64,000 bases of DNA, from the NCBI RefSeq assembly GCF_014201675.1, contig NZ_JACHEZ010000001.1, positions 310,001 through 374,000 on the forward strand, written 5' to 3'. The position numbers were made by a program, and so were the translations under genes. Source of the stretch: Oceanithermus desulfurans. GTDB lineage: Bacteria; Deinococcota; Deinococci; Deinococcales; Marinithermaceae. The notes under the pieces are model-generated. The model had not been told where the DNA came from and searched no databases. It worked only from the letters and a program-made list of their open reading frames with translations. Every line of letters starts with the position of its first letter. Positions within the stretch are counted from its first letter, which is position 1. Shown one piece after another: positions 30,296-41,518 of this stretch.

Positions 30296-31032
30296 GCTTC
30301 CTCCAGTTCCAGGGTCAGGTGGACCGGCTCCCCCTCCGGCGTCAGCAGCCACACGCCCGCGCGGCGGCTCGCCGCCAGGTCGCGAAACGCGCCGGCGTAG
30401 AAGCCGAGCTCGTAACCCTCGGGGTCGTAGCGGTGCACCCCGGCCGGGGTGAGCAGGTAGAGGTCGCCGGCGACGTCGGCGGCCGTCCAGTCCTCGGGCA
30501 GCTCGAGCTCCCGCTCGGCGGGCCAGAGGAGGGCGCGCCCCCGCCCCAGGGCCAGCACCCCGCGCCCCAGGGCGACCACCCGTTCGAAGTCGCCGTCGCG
30601 CAGGCGGTCCGGCCCGCGCCAGAGCCCCTCGTCGTTCACCCAGAAGGTTCCCTGGGCGGTGCGCACCGCGTCGCGGGCGGGAAAGGCGCGCCAGCCCGAC
30701 TCGGGGGTGTAGAGGCCGTCTTCGAGCAGCACGACCGGCTCGGGGCGGGCGCGGATCGTCCGCGCGCGCGCCGGCAGGTCGTAGCTCGCCGCCAGCTCGC
30801 CGCCCTGGTAGCGTTGCCAGACGTAGGGGTAGAGCACCTCGAGCCCCCCTTCGCCGGCGTCGACGTCCAGCGGCGGCGCCGGAAGCGGGAAGCTCCCTCC
30901 CGCGGTCTCGACCCAGCGGCCCTGCACCACGCCGCCGGGGAAGACGAGGGCGGCGCTTTCGCCGCGCTGCGCCGTCTGCGGAGCGCAGCCCGCGAGCGCG
31001 GCGAGCAAGAACAGGGCGGCCAGGCTACGCAC
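30289..31032 (-). CDS. Lipoprotein of unknown function inside the dcw cluster
   Basis: 247 aa from GTG 31032. Signal peptide 'MRSLAALFLLAALAGC' with lipobox Cys16, so a predicted envelope lipoprotein. The mature part has repeated short beta-strand/turn units such as 'GVLALGRGRALLWPAERELE', 'DLYLLTPAGVHRYDPEGYEL' and 'AGVWLLTPEGEPVHLTLEL', resembling a small beta-propeller-like fold. It overlaps murF by 8 bp and mraY by 7 bp, so it is fixed in the operon. I know no standard dcw gene at this position. Its placement suggests a role in cell-wall synthesis or division in this lineage. Confidence 0.72.
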   Translation of the reverse strand: MRSLAALFLLAALAGCAPQTAQRGESAALVFPGGVVQGRWVETAGGSFPLPAPPLDVDAGEGGLEVLYPYVWQRYQGGELAASYDLPARARTIRARPEPVVLLEDGLYTPESGWRAFPARDAVRTAQGTFWVNDEGLWRGPDRLRDGDFERVVALGRGVLALGRGRALLWPAERELELPEDWTAADVAGDLYLLTPAGVHRYDPEGYELGFYAGAFRDLAASRRAGVWLLTPEGEPVHLTLELEEAW

Positions 31033-32320
31033 CGACGACCTCCAGCAGCCGTTCCAGGGCCAGCGCCCGCGAGCCCTTGACGAGCACGCTCGACAGCCCG
31101 CGCGCCCACCCGGGCAGCAGGTCGAGGGCCTCCTCGACGTTCGTCACGGCCGTCGCGCCGGGCCTTCCCGCCGCCATCGCCGCGGCGAACTCGCCGACGA
31201 AGAGGGCGCGGTCCGCGGCGGCCATGACGCGTTCGGCCGCCTCCAGGTGCCAGCGCTCGGCCTCGGACCCGAGCTCGCGCATCGTGCCCAGCACCACGCC
31301 CCGGGGCCCCGGGCAGCGGGCCAGCACCTCGAGCGCCGCCTCCAGCGCCCTGGGGCTGGCGTTGTAGCTGTCGTTGAGCCAGAGCGTCGAGCCGACGCGC
31401 AGGGGCTCGAGCCGTCCGGGGGTGGGTTTCAGGGTTTCCAGGCGTTCGGCCGCTTCGATGACGTCCCGGCCCAAGAGCTCTGCGGTCGCCAGCGCCGCCA
31501 GCGCGGCCAGCGCCGCCCCCCGACCCAGGACGCCGAGCCGCAGCGTCCTTCCGGCGTAGCGGAAGCGCGTGCCGGTGCAGCCGAGCTCCAGAGCTTCGCC
31601 GGCGAAGTCGGCTGCGCGGTCGAAGCCGAAGGTGCGGGTGCCTTCGGGGAGCTCCCAGCGGCGCAGCTCCACGTGGGCCAGCCGCAGGGGGCTGGCTTCG
31701 AGCAGCTTCAGCTTTTCCCGCGCCACGTTCTCGAGGCGGCCCAGGCCCTCCAGGTGCACCGGGGCCACCGCGGTCAGGACGCCCAGGTCGGGCGCGGTCA
31801 GCTCGAGCAGCTCGTCCATCTCGCCGGGACGGTCGATGCCGAGCTCGACCACCGCGCCCGGACGGTCGGGTTCCAGGTGCCAGAAGAAGCGCGCCAGCGC
31901 CGGCGGGGTGTTGAGGTTGCCCTCGGTCGCGGGCCAGTCCAGGGCCCGGGCCAGCGCCTCCTTGGTCGAGGTCTTGCCCACGGATCCGCTGACGCCCGCC
32001 ACCACGCCCGGAAAGCCGCTGCGCAGCCAGCGCCCCAGCCGCAGCAGGGCGCGGTAGGGGTCGTCGACCTGTAGGCCCCGGTCCCGCGCCCGCGGCCCGA
32101 TCACCAGCGCGGCGCCGCGGGCCAGCGCGTCCTCCGCATAGGTTTCGCCGTGGGCGCGCGCGCCCGGAAGCGCCACGAAGGCCGCGCCCGGCTCCACCGC
32201 GCGCGAGTCCCACACCAGGTCGCGGGCGGGCCGGGCCTCACGGCCGAGGCGGCCGCCGAGCACCCGCGCCAGCAGCGCCGGCGAGACCTCTCTGGTCTGC
32301 GTCATTTGCACATCATACAC
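31025..32320 (-). CDS. murF: UDP-N-acetylmuramoyl-tripeptide--D-alanyl-D-alanine ligase MurF
   Basis: 431 aa. 'DLVWDSRAVEPGAAFVALPG' (UDP-binding region), ATP loop 'GVSGSVGKTSTKEALARAL', the MurF-specific 'LNDSYNASPRALEAAL' and C-terminal 'SVLVKGSRALALERLLE' identify MurF rather than MurE. GTG 32320 has GGTGAG upstream overlapping the ftsI stop; ATG 32305 is an alternative. No murE lies between ftsI and murF, where many bacteria have it. Confidence 0.93.
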   Translation of the reverse strand: MYDVQMTQTREVSPALLARVLGGRLGREARPARDLVWDSRAVEPGAAFVALPGARAHGETYAEDALARGAALVIGPRARDRGLQVDDPYRALLRLGRWLRSGFPGVVAGVSGSVGKTSTKEALARALDWPATEGNLNTPPALARFFWHLEPDRPGAVVELGIDRPGEMDELLELTAPDLGVLTAVAPVHLEGLGRLENVAREKLKLLEASPLRLAHVELRRWELPEGTRTFGFDRAADFAGEALELGCTGTRFRYAGRTLRLGVLGRGAALAALAALATAELLGRDVIEAAERLETLKPTPGRLEPLRVGSTLWLNDSYNASPRALEAALEVLARCPGPRGVVLGTMRELGSEAERWHLEAAERVMAAADRALFVGEFAAAMAAGRPGATAVTNVEEALDLLPGWARGLSSVLVKGSRALALERLLEVVGA

Positions 32321-32323
32321 AAC

Positions 32324-33726
32324 TTACTCACCACTACCCAGTCTAACCGAAGCGGGCGCTACCCCCCAATAGGCGAGGGCGCGCGCGGCGATCTCGCGGA
32401 AGATGGGCGCGGCCACCTTGGAGCCGAAGATGGAGGTCTGCGGGCGGTAGAGCACCACCAGCACGGTGACCCGGGGCTGCCCGGCGGGCACGAAGCCGGC
32501 GTAGAGGGCGGCGTAGGTTTCCGAGTCTTCGTAACCGCGGCCGGTGGAGATCTGGGCCGTGCCCGTCTTGCCGCCCAGGTCGTAGCCGCGCAGGCGCGCC
32601 CGGGGAGCGTTGAACTCGCTCAGCACCGCGCGCAGCTCGCGGGCGACCTCGGGACGGAAGACCCGCTCGGTCCGCGGCCCGCCCACCGGCTCCACCAGCG
32701 CCGGGGGGACGTAGACGCCGTCGTTGGCCAGGGTGTTGAAGGCCGCGGCCAGGTGCAGCGGCGTCACCGAGAGCCCCTGGCCGAACGAGAGGTTGGCCAG
32801 CTCCACCTCGCCCACCTGCTCGGGGGGGCGGTAGAGCGGGGCCCAGACGCGGAATCCCGGCAGCAGGTCGGCGTCGTAGAGGTGCAGCTTCCGGTGGTAG
32901 CCGGTCAGGGTGCGCGCGTCGAGGCGCTCGGCGAAGGTACTCATCCCCACGTTCGAGGAGTAGGCGAGGACCTGGGCCAGGCTGAGCCGGGGCGGGTGGC
33001 GGACGACGTCGCGGATCGTGCGGTCGGCCACCTTGCGCCGCATCGGCGCGTCGACGACGTCGTCCATGCGCGCGGCGCCCGCCTGCAGCAGGGTGGCCGC
33101 GGTGAGCGCCTTCATCGTCGAGCCCGGTTCGATCAGCCGTTCGAAGGCGTAGTTGGTGAGCCGCGGGTCGTCGCCCGGGGCCCCGCGGGGCGCCCCGGGG
33201 TCGAAGGCGGGGGCGTTGGCCACGGCCAGCAGGCGGCCGCTCTTCGTTTCCATGACGATCGCCGTTCCCCACTCGGCCCCGCTGGCTTCGACGCCTTTCC
33301 AGAGCGCCTCCTCGGCGAAGGTCTGCAACGCCGGATCGATCGTCAGGTAGACGTCCCCCGCGCGGCTGAGCCGGCCTTCCATGGCGCGTTCCGCGCCGGC
33401 CTGACCGGCCTCGAGCTCGCCCGCGGTGTTGATGCGGCCACTCTCGGGATCGCGCTTGCCCTTGACGTAGCCCACGACCTGGCCGGCGAGCGAGCCCATG
33501 GGGTAGACGCGGTCGCCGTTTTGCAGGCTGAGGGCGAGCGGGGTGCCGTCGGCCGCGTAGATCGCGCCGCGGGGCGGCACCACCGGCTGCGGACGTGCGG
33601 GCTCGGGCCAGCCGCTGCTGGGCAGCGGCGCCGTGCGCAGGATGCTCGCCAGGCCCATGGAGAGCAGCGCCGCCCAGGCGGCGAGCAGGAAGGTCAGCGC
33701 CCATACGCGCTGGACGCTGGCGGCGT

Positions 33727-33730
<4 letters not shown>
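32324..33730 (-). CDS. ftsI: Peptidoglycan D,D-transpeptidase FtsI/penicillin-binding protein 2
   Basis: 468 aa class B PBP. One N-terminal transmembrane helix, a short pedestal domain, then a transpeptidase domain with the catalytic triads 'EPGSTMK' (SxxK), 'YSSN' (SxN) and 'GGKTGTAQI' (KTG). Septal cross-linking enzyme partnering FtsW. GTG 33730 overlaps the ftsL-like stop as GTGA; GTG 33739 is an in-frame alternative. It has no C-terminal PASTA domains. Confidence 0.95.
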
Positions 33731-35278
<1,548 letters not shown>

Positions 35279-35364
35279 CCCGACCCTTTCCAGTGAGCCT
35301 GCGGGCGGGTTGTACCGAGCTTGATACCGCTTCCGATAAGCTCGCCGCTAGGCTACTGAGGCCT

Positions 35365-35425
35365 AGTTTACCACGGAGTACCCCTAAAATGCCACGATTT
35401 ACCACAAATCACCACGAATACCCAC
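35365..35425 (-). promoter_or_regulatory. mraZ operator: 10-bp-period GTGG repeats over a TAAACT -10
   Basis: On the minus strand GTGG tetramers begin at 35425, 35415, 35405 and 35395, exactly 10 bp apart. A degenerate copy (AGGG) follows in register at 35385 and another GTGG begins one base off register at 35374. Four-base cores every 10 bp are the described MraZ operator layout (TGGG-type cores with ~5-nt gaps in E. coli). A TAAACT (35370-35365) directly follows the last copy and could be the -10. No convincing -35 is visible, which fits occlusion or activation by the operator. Confidence 0.65.
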
Positions 35426-35488
35426 TTGTGCACAGCACGGGATGGCGGCAGCGCCGTCCCCCACGGAAAAATCACGGTTCCCGGGGGT

Positions 35489-35529
35489 TTGTCCACAGGC
35501 TTGTCCACAGGCCGTCCACAGCGTCCACA
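35489..35529 (+). promoter_or_regulatory. Cluster of four DnaA-box-like nonamers
   Basis: TTGTCCACA at 35489-35497 and 35501-35509 (one mismatch from E. coli TTATCCACA and identical to the actinobacterial form). CCGTCCACA follows at 35512-35520 and GCGTCCACA at 35521-35529. All are in the same orientation, spaced 12, 11 and 9 bp. A fifth near match, TTGTGCACA, is at 35426-35434. They lie between the rnpB terminator and the mraZ operator. DnaA binding is inferred. Confidence 0.5.
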
Positions 35530-35530
35530 G

Positions 35531-35550
35531 AAAACCCCCGGCGGAGCCGG

Positions 35551-35553
<3 letters not shown>
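35531..35553 (-). terminator. Intrinsic terminator of rnpB
   Basis: Minus strand: CCCCCGGC (35553-35546), TCC loop, GCCGGGGG (35542-35535), then TTTT (35534-35531). It starts at the 3' end of the RNase P RNA. Confidence 0.8.
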
Positions 35554-35914
<361 letters not shown>

Positions 35915-35917
35915 CTC

Positions 35918-35946
35918 ATTTTAGCGTTTTTTCCGGGTCGCGTCAC
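35918..35946 (-). promoter_or_regulatory. rnpB promoter
   Basis: -35 GTGACG (35946-35941), 17-nt spacer, -10 TAAAAT (35923-35918) on the minus strand, placing transcription start near 35912, the first base of P1. It is back to back with the TAGGCT box of the divergent AbrB-type gene. Confidence 0.7.
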
Positions 35947-35968
35947 CCGCGGGCGTAGGCTAAAGGGT

Positions 35969-36472
35969 ATGAACGGATTGATTGCTGCGGCCGTTTGGGG
36001 CGGTCTGGGCGGCTGGCTGGCCTGGAGGGTGCACCTGCCCGGCGGGGCGGTGGTGGGGGCGATGCTGGCGACGGCGCTGTTCAACTTCACCCAGCCGGTG
36101 CGGGCCGTCATGCCCGTCGGGCTCGAGGTGCTCGTTCAGATCGCGGTGGGCGTGATGATCGGGCTGAGCGCCGACCGCTCGCTGCTGCCGATGCTGCGGA
36201 CGGTGCTGCCGCTCGCGCTGATGGGAGCCCTGGGCTTTCTGGTCTTCGGGTTTTCGCTGGCCGCCCTGGCGGTCCGGATGGGATGGCTGGACGCCGCGAC
36301 CGCGCTCTTCGGCTTCACCCCCGGCGGGATCAGCGTGATGAGCCTGGTGGCCGCCGAGGAGGGAGGCCAGGGCGCGGTCGTGGCCACCATGCACTTCGTG
36401 CGGGTGGTCACGATCCTGCTCGCCGCGCCGCTGATCGTGCGCCTGTGGCTTCACCTCAGGGCCGGGGGTTGA
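35969..36472 (+). CDS. AbrB-family membrane transporter (single AbrB duplication unit)
   Basis: 167 aa, about five transmembrane helices. 'LPGGAVVGAMLATALFN' and the highly characteristic 'FGFTPGGISVMSLVAAEEGG' with 'FVRVVTILLAAPLIVRL' match one unit of the AbrB duplication family (TIGR03082/AmoA-like putative transporters). Most members have two such units (~350 aa), so this is a half-length form that probably dimerises. TAGGCT (35956-35961) lies 7 nt before ATG 35969 (leaderless). Substrate unknown. Confidence 0.8.
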   Translation: MNGLIAAAVWGGLGGWLAWRVHLPGGAVVGAMLATALFNFTQPVRAVMPVGLEVLVQIAVGVMIGLSADRSLLPMLRTVLPLALMGALGFLVFGFSLAALAVRMGWLDAATALFGFTPGGISVMSLVAAEEGGQGAVVATMHFVRVVTILLAAPLIVRLWLHLRAGG

Positions 36473-37022
36473 GCAGGCCGCGCGCGGTGAGCCAGGGCCG
36501 CGCGTAGAACAGCGTCAGTGCGGTCGAGGCGTCCTCGATGCCGCCGCCGTCGAGCAGTTCGTAGACCTCGCAGAGGGGAAGCTCCAGGGGCTCGATGAGC
36601 TCGCCCCCCTCCAGCTCGGGGTCGGCGACCACGCGCGCGTCCAGCGCCAGGAAGGGGTGGAAGACGGCCGCGTTGAACGAGGGCTGGGGGTAGAAGGCCG
36701 GGAAGCGCACGAGCTCGCCGACCTCGGCGCCGAGTTCTTCCTTCAGTTCGCGGCGGACCGCCGCTTCCAGCGACTCGTCCGGGTCCACCTTGCCCGCGGG
36801 CACCTCGACCAGGCGCCTGCGCGTGGGGTGGCGGTACTGACGGATGAGCAGCGCGGTGCCGCGGGGGGTCAGCGGCAGCGCGAAGACGACCCGGATGGGC
36901 CGCGGCTGGTAGTAGTAGTCGAGCAGCGCTCCGGTGTGGGTGCGCAGCCGCTCGTGCACGATCCGCACCGGGTCTTCGGACAGCGTGCGGGTCTCCAGGA
37001 TCTCCCAAGGTGTCTCGTCCAT
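36456..37022 (-). CDS. Nudix hydrolase, ADP-ribose pyrophosphatase type
   Basis: 188 aa. The Nudix box runs from 'GKVDPDESLEAAVRRELKEE' through 'LGA' (GX5EX7REUXEEXGU). The N-terminal sheet 'VRIVHERLRTHTGALLDYYY' and 'LIRQYRHPTRRRLVEVPAGK' resemble ADP-ribose pyrophosphatase (NudF type). Likely housekeeping degradation of ADP-ribose. The 3' end overlaps the convergent transporter gene by 17 bp. Confidence 0.88.
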   Translation of the reverse strand: MDETPWEILETRTLSEDPVRIVHERLRTHTGALLDYYYQPRPIRVVFALPLTPRGTALLIRQYRHPTRRRLVEVPAGKVDPDESLEAAVRRELKEELGAEVGELVRFPAFYPQPSFNAAVFHPFLALDARVVADPELEGGELIEPLELPLCEVYELLDGGGIEDASTALTLFYARPWLTARGLLNPRP

Positions 37023-37048
37023 GACCGCCCCCGTACCCCCAGTCTACG

Positions 37049-37076
37049 AAAAGCGCGGGCGGCCGCAGCCGCCCGC
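37049..37076 (-). terminator. Terminator after mscL
   Basis: 9-bp stem (37068-37076 with 37055-37063), loop CGCA (plus strand), followed on the minus strand by GCTTTTCG (37054-37047). It lies between mscL and the downstream Nudix gene. Confidence 0.6.
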
Positions 37077-37092
37077 CGCCAAAGCCGCGCGG

Positions 37093-37521
37093 TTACTTTT
37101 GCGCGAGCAGGTCGCGGATCTCGCTGAGCAGCTTTTCCTCCGCCGAGGGCTCTGGCGGGGCCGGCGGGGCCTCCTCTTCCTTTTTCTTCATTCGGTTCAC
37201 GGCCTTGACAACCAGGAAGATGGCGAAGGCGATGATCAGAAAGCCCACCACCTCGTTGACGAAGAGGCCCCAGGGCCAGACCACCGCGCCGGCCTCCTTG
37301 GCCGCGTCCACGGTGGCGTAGGGGCCGGGGGTGCCGCCGGCCTTGAGCACCACGAAGAGGTTGCTGAAGTCGGTGCCGCCCAGCAGGAGGCCGATCGGGG
37401 GCATGAGGACGTTGCTGACGAACGACTTGACCACCGCGCCGAAAGCGGCGCCGATGACGATGCCGATGGCCATGTCGAGCACGTTTCCGCGCATCACGAA
37501 ATCTTTGAACTCCTTGATCAC
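37093..37521 (-). CDS. mscL: Large-conductance mechanosensitive channel MscL
   Basis: 142 aa. '[20 protein letters not shown]' (N-terminal amphipathic helix and start of TM1), '[20 protein letters not shown]' (pore-lining Gly-rich TM1), a periplasmic loop, TM2 '[20 protein letters not shown]', then a charged C-terminal helix '[18 protein letters not shown]'. Osmotic safety valve in the inner membrane. GTG 37521 has GGAGGTGG 7 nt upstream. Confidence 0.96.
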   Translation of the reverse strand: MIKEFKDFVMRGNVLDMAIGIVIGAAFGAVVKSFVSNVLMPPIGLLLGGTDFSNLFVVLKAGGTPGPYATVDAAKEAGAVVWPWGLFVNEVVGFLIIAFAIFLVVKAVNRMKKKEEEAPPAPPEPSAEEKLLSEIRDLLAQK

Positions 37522-37634
37522 GGTTCCACCTCCGTACGCGCGTCCGCGCCCGCCTGGGGGCGCCGTATGCGAGAAATGCGACGCGTACCGTAACAGGATA
37601 AACGATACGCGTAAAACTGAAGTAAAAGCCGAAG

Positions 37635-37665
37635 AAAAAAGGCCCCACGGTCGGGGCCTTTCTTC
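37635..37665 (-). terminator. Terminator of icd
   Basis: GGCCCC (37641-37646) and GGGGCC (37653-37658), extended by flanking A and T runs. On the minus strand the stem is followed by TTTTTTCTTC. Canonical intrinsic terminator 13 bp past the icd stop; the symmetric A/T flanks would also work on the other strand. Confidence 0.85.
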
Positions 37666-37677
37666 GAGCGCGCCGGC

Positions 37678-38955
<1,278 letters not shown>

Positions 38956-38987
38956 GCCATAACCTCCGCCTTTCAGGATAGCAAGCG

Positions 38988-39563
38988 CTAGCGGGACGCT
39001 GGGCCCGGTTCCTCGGCGATCTCGGCGAACCCCTTGGCGTTGTAGAGGAAGTGGGCCAGGATGCCCGGCACCAGGCTGCCGCTCAGCAGGTAGAGCCCCC
39101 CGAAGATCAACCCCGCCGCGAAGGCCCAGACGGCGTAGAGCCGCCCCGCGCGTCCCGGAGCGGGGTGGCCCAGCGCGAAGACGAGGGCCTGCAGCACCAG
39201 CGCGGCCGGGATCCCCAGCCCCCGGGCGAGCGCGTTCAGCAGCGCCCCGCGAAAGAAGAGCTCCTCGCCCAGGGCGCTGGCGAAGGCCAGCAGCATGGCG
39301 GCGTTGTGGCCCACCCCGGCCTCGCGGAGCACCCGCCCGAGGCTGCGCATCAAGCGGTCGAGCTCGCGGTAGGCGGCGGGGGCCACCCGTTCGGTGAGGC
39401 GTTCCAGCAGCAAGAGCGCCCCGTAGCCGGCGAGGAAGTAGAGGGTGTCGTGCCAGGGGCGGGGGCTGGGGAAGAAGACGTAGCCCGCCAGGCGCATCCA
39501 CAGCGCCCCGATCAGCGCGAGCGCGAGCTCGAGCGTGAGAAGGAAGGTCAGGGGCGAGGCGTT
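38988..39563 (-). CDS. CPBP family intramembrane metalloprotease
   Basis: 191 aa from GTG 39563, with five or six transmembrane helices. '[16 protein letters not shown]' (EExxxR motif 1), 'ALVFALGH' (motif 2, FxxxH) and '[13 protein letters not shown]' (HxxxN motif 3) are all conserved, so it is probably an active CAAX-type protease (Abi family). TAGAAT (39572-39577) sits 8 nt before the GTG. It lies 32 bp upstream of icd on the same strand; substrate unknown. Confidence 0.85.
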   Translation of the reverse strand, partial: NASPLTFLLTLELALALIGALWMRLAGYVFFPSPRPWHDTLYFLAGYGALLLLERLTERVAPAAYRELDRLMRSLGRVLREAGVGHNAAMLLAFASALGEELFFRGALLNALARGLGIPAALVLQALVFALGHPAPGRAGRLYAVWAFAAGLIFGGLYLLSGSLVPGILAHFLYNAKGFAEIAEEPGPASR

Positions 39564-39577
39564 CACCGCGCCGCATT

Positions 39578-39923
39578 CTACGGTGATTTCGCTCGGGCAG
39601 GCCCTGGGGTCGGTGGGGGCTGCGCCCAGTACTCCACCCGGCCGTCCCCGGGGGAGGGAGCCGGACGCCAAGGCGGCGCAGCCGGCGGCCCCGTCCCTTC
39701 GGGAAAGCCAAGGCCTCTTGCCTTCTTTGCTCGTGGGTGGCCAGGCGCGGTTCGCGAGCATCGGGAGCGGCACGGCCGCTAAGTCGCGGCGATTCGCACC
39801 ACGACCCACGGCGTCGGGCCGGCGGTGCACCGCGCCCCCGCGCGCCCGGCCCGGGCGCTGCCCCGCCGCCCGGCGGTGGCCTTCCCGGCCGCGGCCCGGC
39901 GCCCGAGGCCTTGCCGGCCGTGG
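39578..39923. other. Non-coding stretch between the CPBP protease and tRNA-His
   Basis: About 345 bp of GC-rich sequence with no open frame of convincing coding character. The frames that stay open are Arg/Pro/Ala-rich, have no start context and match nothing I know. The tRNA-His promoter starts at its right end. No clear hairpin or repeat was found by eye. Confidence 0.5.
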
Positions 39924-39952
39924 TTGACGCTTATCTCTATACCCTCTAGAAT
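39924..39952 (+). promoter_or_regulatory. Strong tRNA-His promoter
   Basis: -35 TTGACG (39924-39929), 17-nt spacer, -10 TAGAAT (39947-39952), 16 bp before tRNA-His. This is one of the closest matches to the sigma-A consensus in the window. Confidence 0.85.
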
Positions 39953-39968
39953 GACGTTTGCTGAGCGT

Positions 39969-40046
39969 GGTGAGCGTAGCTCAGCTGGTTAGAGCACCGG
40001 TCTGTGGAACCGGGGGTCGTGGGTTCAAGTCCCATCGCTCACCCCA
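39969..40046 (+). tRNA. tRNA-His (anticodon GTG)
   Basis: Acceptor GTGAGCG (39970-39976) pairs with CGCTCAC (40036-40042), with an extra G at -1 opposite C73, diagnostic of tRNA-His. Anticodon loop CTGTGGA between CCGGT and ACCGG; T-arm with GGTTCAAGT; CCA encoded (40044-40046). Confidence 0.96.
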
Positions 40047-40051
40047 TAAGA

Positions 40052-40077
40052 AATACCACCCCAGACGGGGTGGTATT
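40052..40077 (+). terminator. Perfect hairpin between tRNA-His and tRNA-Leu
   Basis: 11-bp arms AATACCACCCC (40052-40062) and GGGGTGGTATT (40067-40077) with an AGAC loop, followed by CTCTAG. There is no U run beyond the stem, so it may be a processing or attenuation element rather than a full terminator. Confidence 0.5.
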
Positions 40078-40086
40078 CTCTAGGCG

Positions 40087-40204
40087 GGCGGCCCAACCGC
40101 CCACGCGAGGATGGCGGAATTGGTAGACGCGCCAGACTTAGGATCTGGTGGCTTCGGCCGTGGGGGTTCAAGTCCCCCTCCTCGCACCAGAGGGTTGGGC
40201 CGCC
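40087..40204 (+). repeat. 12-bp perfect inverted repeat enclosing tRNA-Leu
   Basis: GGCGGCCCAACC (40087-40098) and GGTTGGGCCGCC (40193-40204) are exact reverse complements. They lie 6 bp before and 3 bp after the tRNA-Leu gene, so the precursor could form a long stem holding the whole tRNA, as in ribosomal RNA processing stems. Confidence 0.75.
40105..40189 (+). tRNA. tRNA-Leu (anticodon TAG)
   Basis: 85-nt class II tRNA. Acceptor GCGAGGA with TCCTCGC, D-loop AATTGGTAGA, anticodon loop CTTAGGA between CCAGA and TCTGG, long variable arm (GGCTTCGGCC), T-arm GGTTCAAGT, encoded CCA (40187-40189). Confidence 0.96.
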
Positions 40205-40227
40205 GCAGCTTGAAGCGAGGAGCGTAT

Positions 40228-41448
40228 ATGGCCGAGATACTGGAACAATCGGGCGCGAGCGCCAAGGTGCGCGTTGAAGTGCCCGCCGAACAGGTGGAGA
40301 AGACCACCCGCGAACTGCTGAACGCCTACCGCCGGCGGCTGAAGGTGCCCGGTTTCCGTCCGGGCAGAGCGCCGGACAAGGTGATCCTGGCCCGTGTGGG
40401 TGAGGAGGCGTTCTGGGACGAGGTGCGGGAGCGCCTGATCGAGGCCAGCTACCCCGAGGCGGTGCGCGAGCTGGGCCTCGCGGCCATCGCCGCGCGTCTG
40501 GTCGAGGGCAGGGAGGCGCCGCCGGCGGGCGCGCCCTACGCCTACACCGTGGAGGTGGAACTCTACCCCGAGGTGGAACTGCCCGACTGGAAGAGCTTCG
40601 AGCTCGGGGTCGAGAAGCCCGAGGTCACCGACGCGATGGTGGACGAGGCCCTCGAGGACCTGCGTCGCCGTTACGCCGAGGTGCAGACCGTAGAGCGCGA
40701 GGTGCAGGAGGGGGACCACGTCGTCGTCGAGGTGGACGACGGCTCGCGCTTCCCCATCGAGCTGGACCGCGCCGAGCCCCACGTGCGCGAGGCGCTTTTG
40801 GGGAAGAAGGCGGGCGACCGCTTCGAGATCCCCGTGATGAGCGAAGAGGGCGAGGTGGTGCGCCAGGTGCCCACCCGGCTGATCGAGGTCAAAGAGGTCA
40901 GGCTGCCCGAGCTTGACGAGGAGTTCGCCAAGACGCTCGAGGCCGAGAACCTGGACGACCTGCGGGCCAAGGTGCGGCAAAGCCTCGAGGCCGCGGCCGA
41001 GCGCGACTACCTGGAGGCGCGCAAGCAGGCCCTGCTGGAAAAGCTGGCCGAGGCCCTGGAGGTTGAGATTCCCTCCTCGATGATCCGCGACGAGGAACGG
41101 GCGGTGCTGCGCGACATCGAGGAAGACCTCCAGCGCCAGGGGATTCCGCTGGCGGACTACCTGAAGGGGCTCGAGCGCGAGGGCAAGCTCGAGGAGTTCC
41201 AGGCCGACCTGCGCCGGCAGGCCGAGATGCGGGTGCGCCGCGGCCTGGCGCTCGAGAAGCTCTCGGAGGACCTGGGCACCCAGGTGACCGACGAGGAGTG
41301 GGAGGCCTACCTCAAGAGCTACGCCGAGCGTTACGGCCTGAAGGTGCCCGAGTTCAAACAGGCCGTCGGCGAGGAGGCGCTCGAGAACCTGAAGCTGCGC
41401 CTACTGCGCGACAAGGCGCTGACCGAAGCGGCCACCCAGCTGGCCTAG
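40228..41448 (+). CDS. tig: Trigger factor
   Basis: Ribosome-bound chaperone and prolyl isomerase, 406 aa. N-terminal ribosome-binding domain with the signature '[20 protein letters not shown]'. A reduced PPIase domain (~150-225, '[20 protein letters not shown]') lacks much of the usual FKBP core, and a long helical C-terminal domain follows. ATG 40228 has GAGGAG upstream. It is 38 bp after tRNA-Leu and may be read from the tRNA promoter as well. A strong hairpin follows the stop. Confidence 0.93.
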   Translation: MAEILEQSGASAKVRVEVPAEQVEKTTRELLNAYRRRLKVPGFRPGRAPDKVILARVGEEAFWDEVRERLIEASYPEAVRELGLAAIAARLVEGREAPPAGAPYAYTVEVELYPEVELPDWKSFELGVEKPEVTDAMVDEALEDLRRRYAEVQTVEREVQEGDHVVVEVDDGSRFPIELDRAEPHVREALLGKKAGDRFEIPVMSEEGEVVRQVPTRLIEVKEVRLPELDEEFAKTLEAENLDDLRAKVRQSLEAAAERDYLEARKQALLEKLAEALEVEIPSSMIRDEERAVLRDIEEDLQRQGIPLADYLKGLEREGKLEEFQADLRRQAEMRVRRGLALEKLSEDLGTQVTDEEWEAYLKSYAERYGLKVPEFKQAVGEEALENLKLRLLRDKALTEAATQLA

Positions 41449-41464
41449 CGCAACGTACGGGTGC

Positions 41465-41490
41465 GAGCGGGCCCGCGGGCCCGCTCTTCT
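41465..41490 (+). terminator. Terminator of tig
   Basis: Palindromic 10-bp arms GAGCGGGCCC (41465-41474) and GGGCCCGCTC (41477-41486), then TTCT. It ends 16 bp before the -10-like TAGAAT of clpP. Confidence 0.7.
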
Positions 41491-41518
41491 CATCATCCGG
41501 GGTAGAATGGAGGCGGTT

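Noticed and set aside
35489-35529. Chromosomal origin oriC
   Set aside because: Only four or five boxes, no AT-rich unwinding element, and no dnaA or dnaN nearby; a regulatory cluster is more likely.
39535-39927. 131-codon open frame before tRNA-His as a gene
   Set aside because: Arg/Pro/Ala-rich translation, overlaps the CPBP gene start, no promoter or ribosome-binding site.
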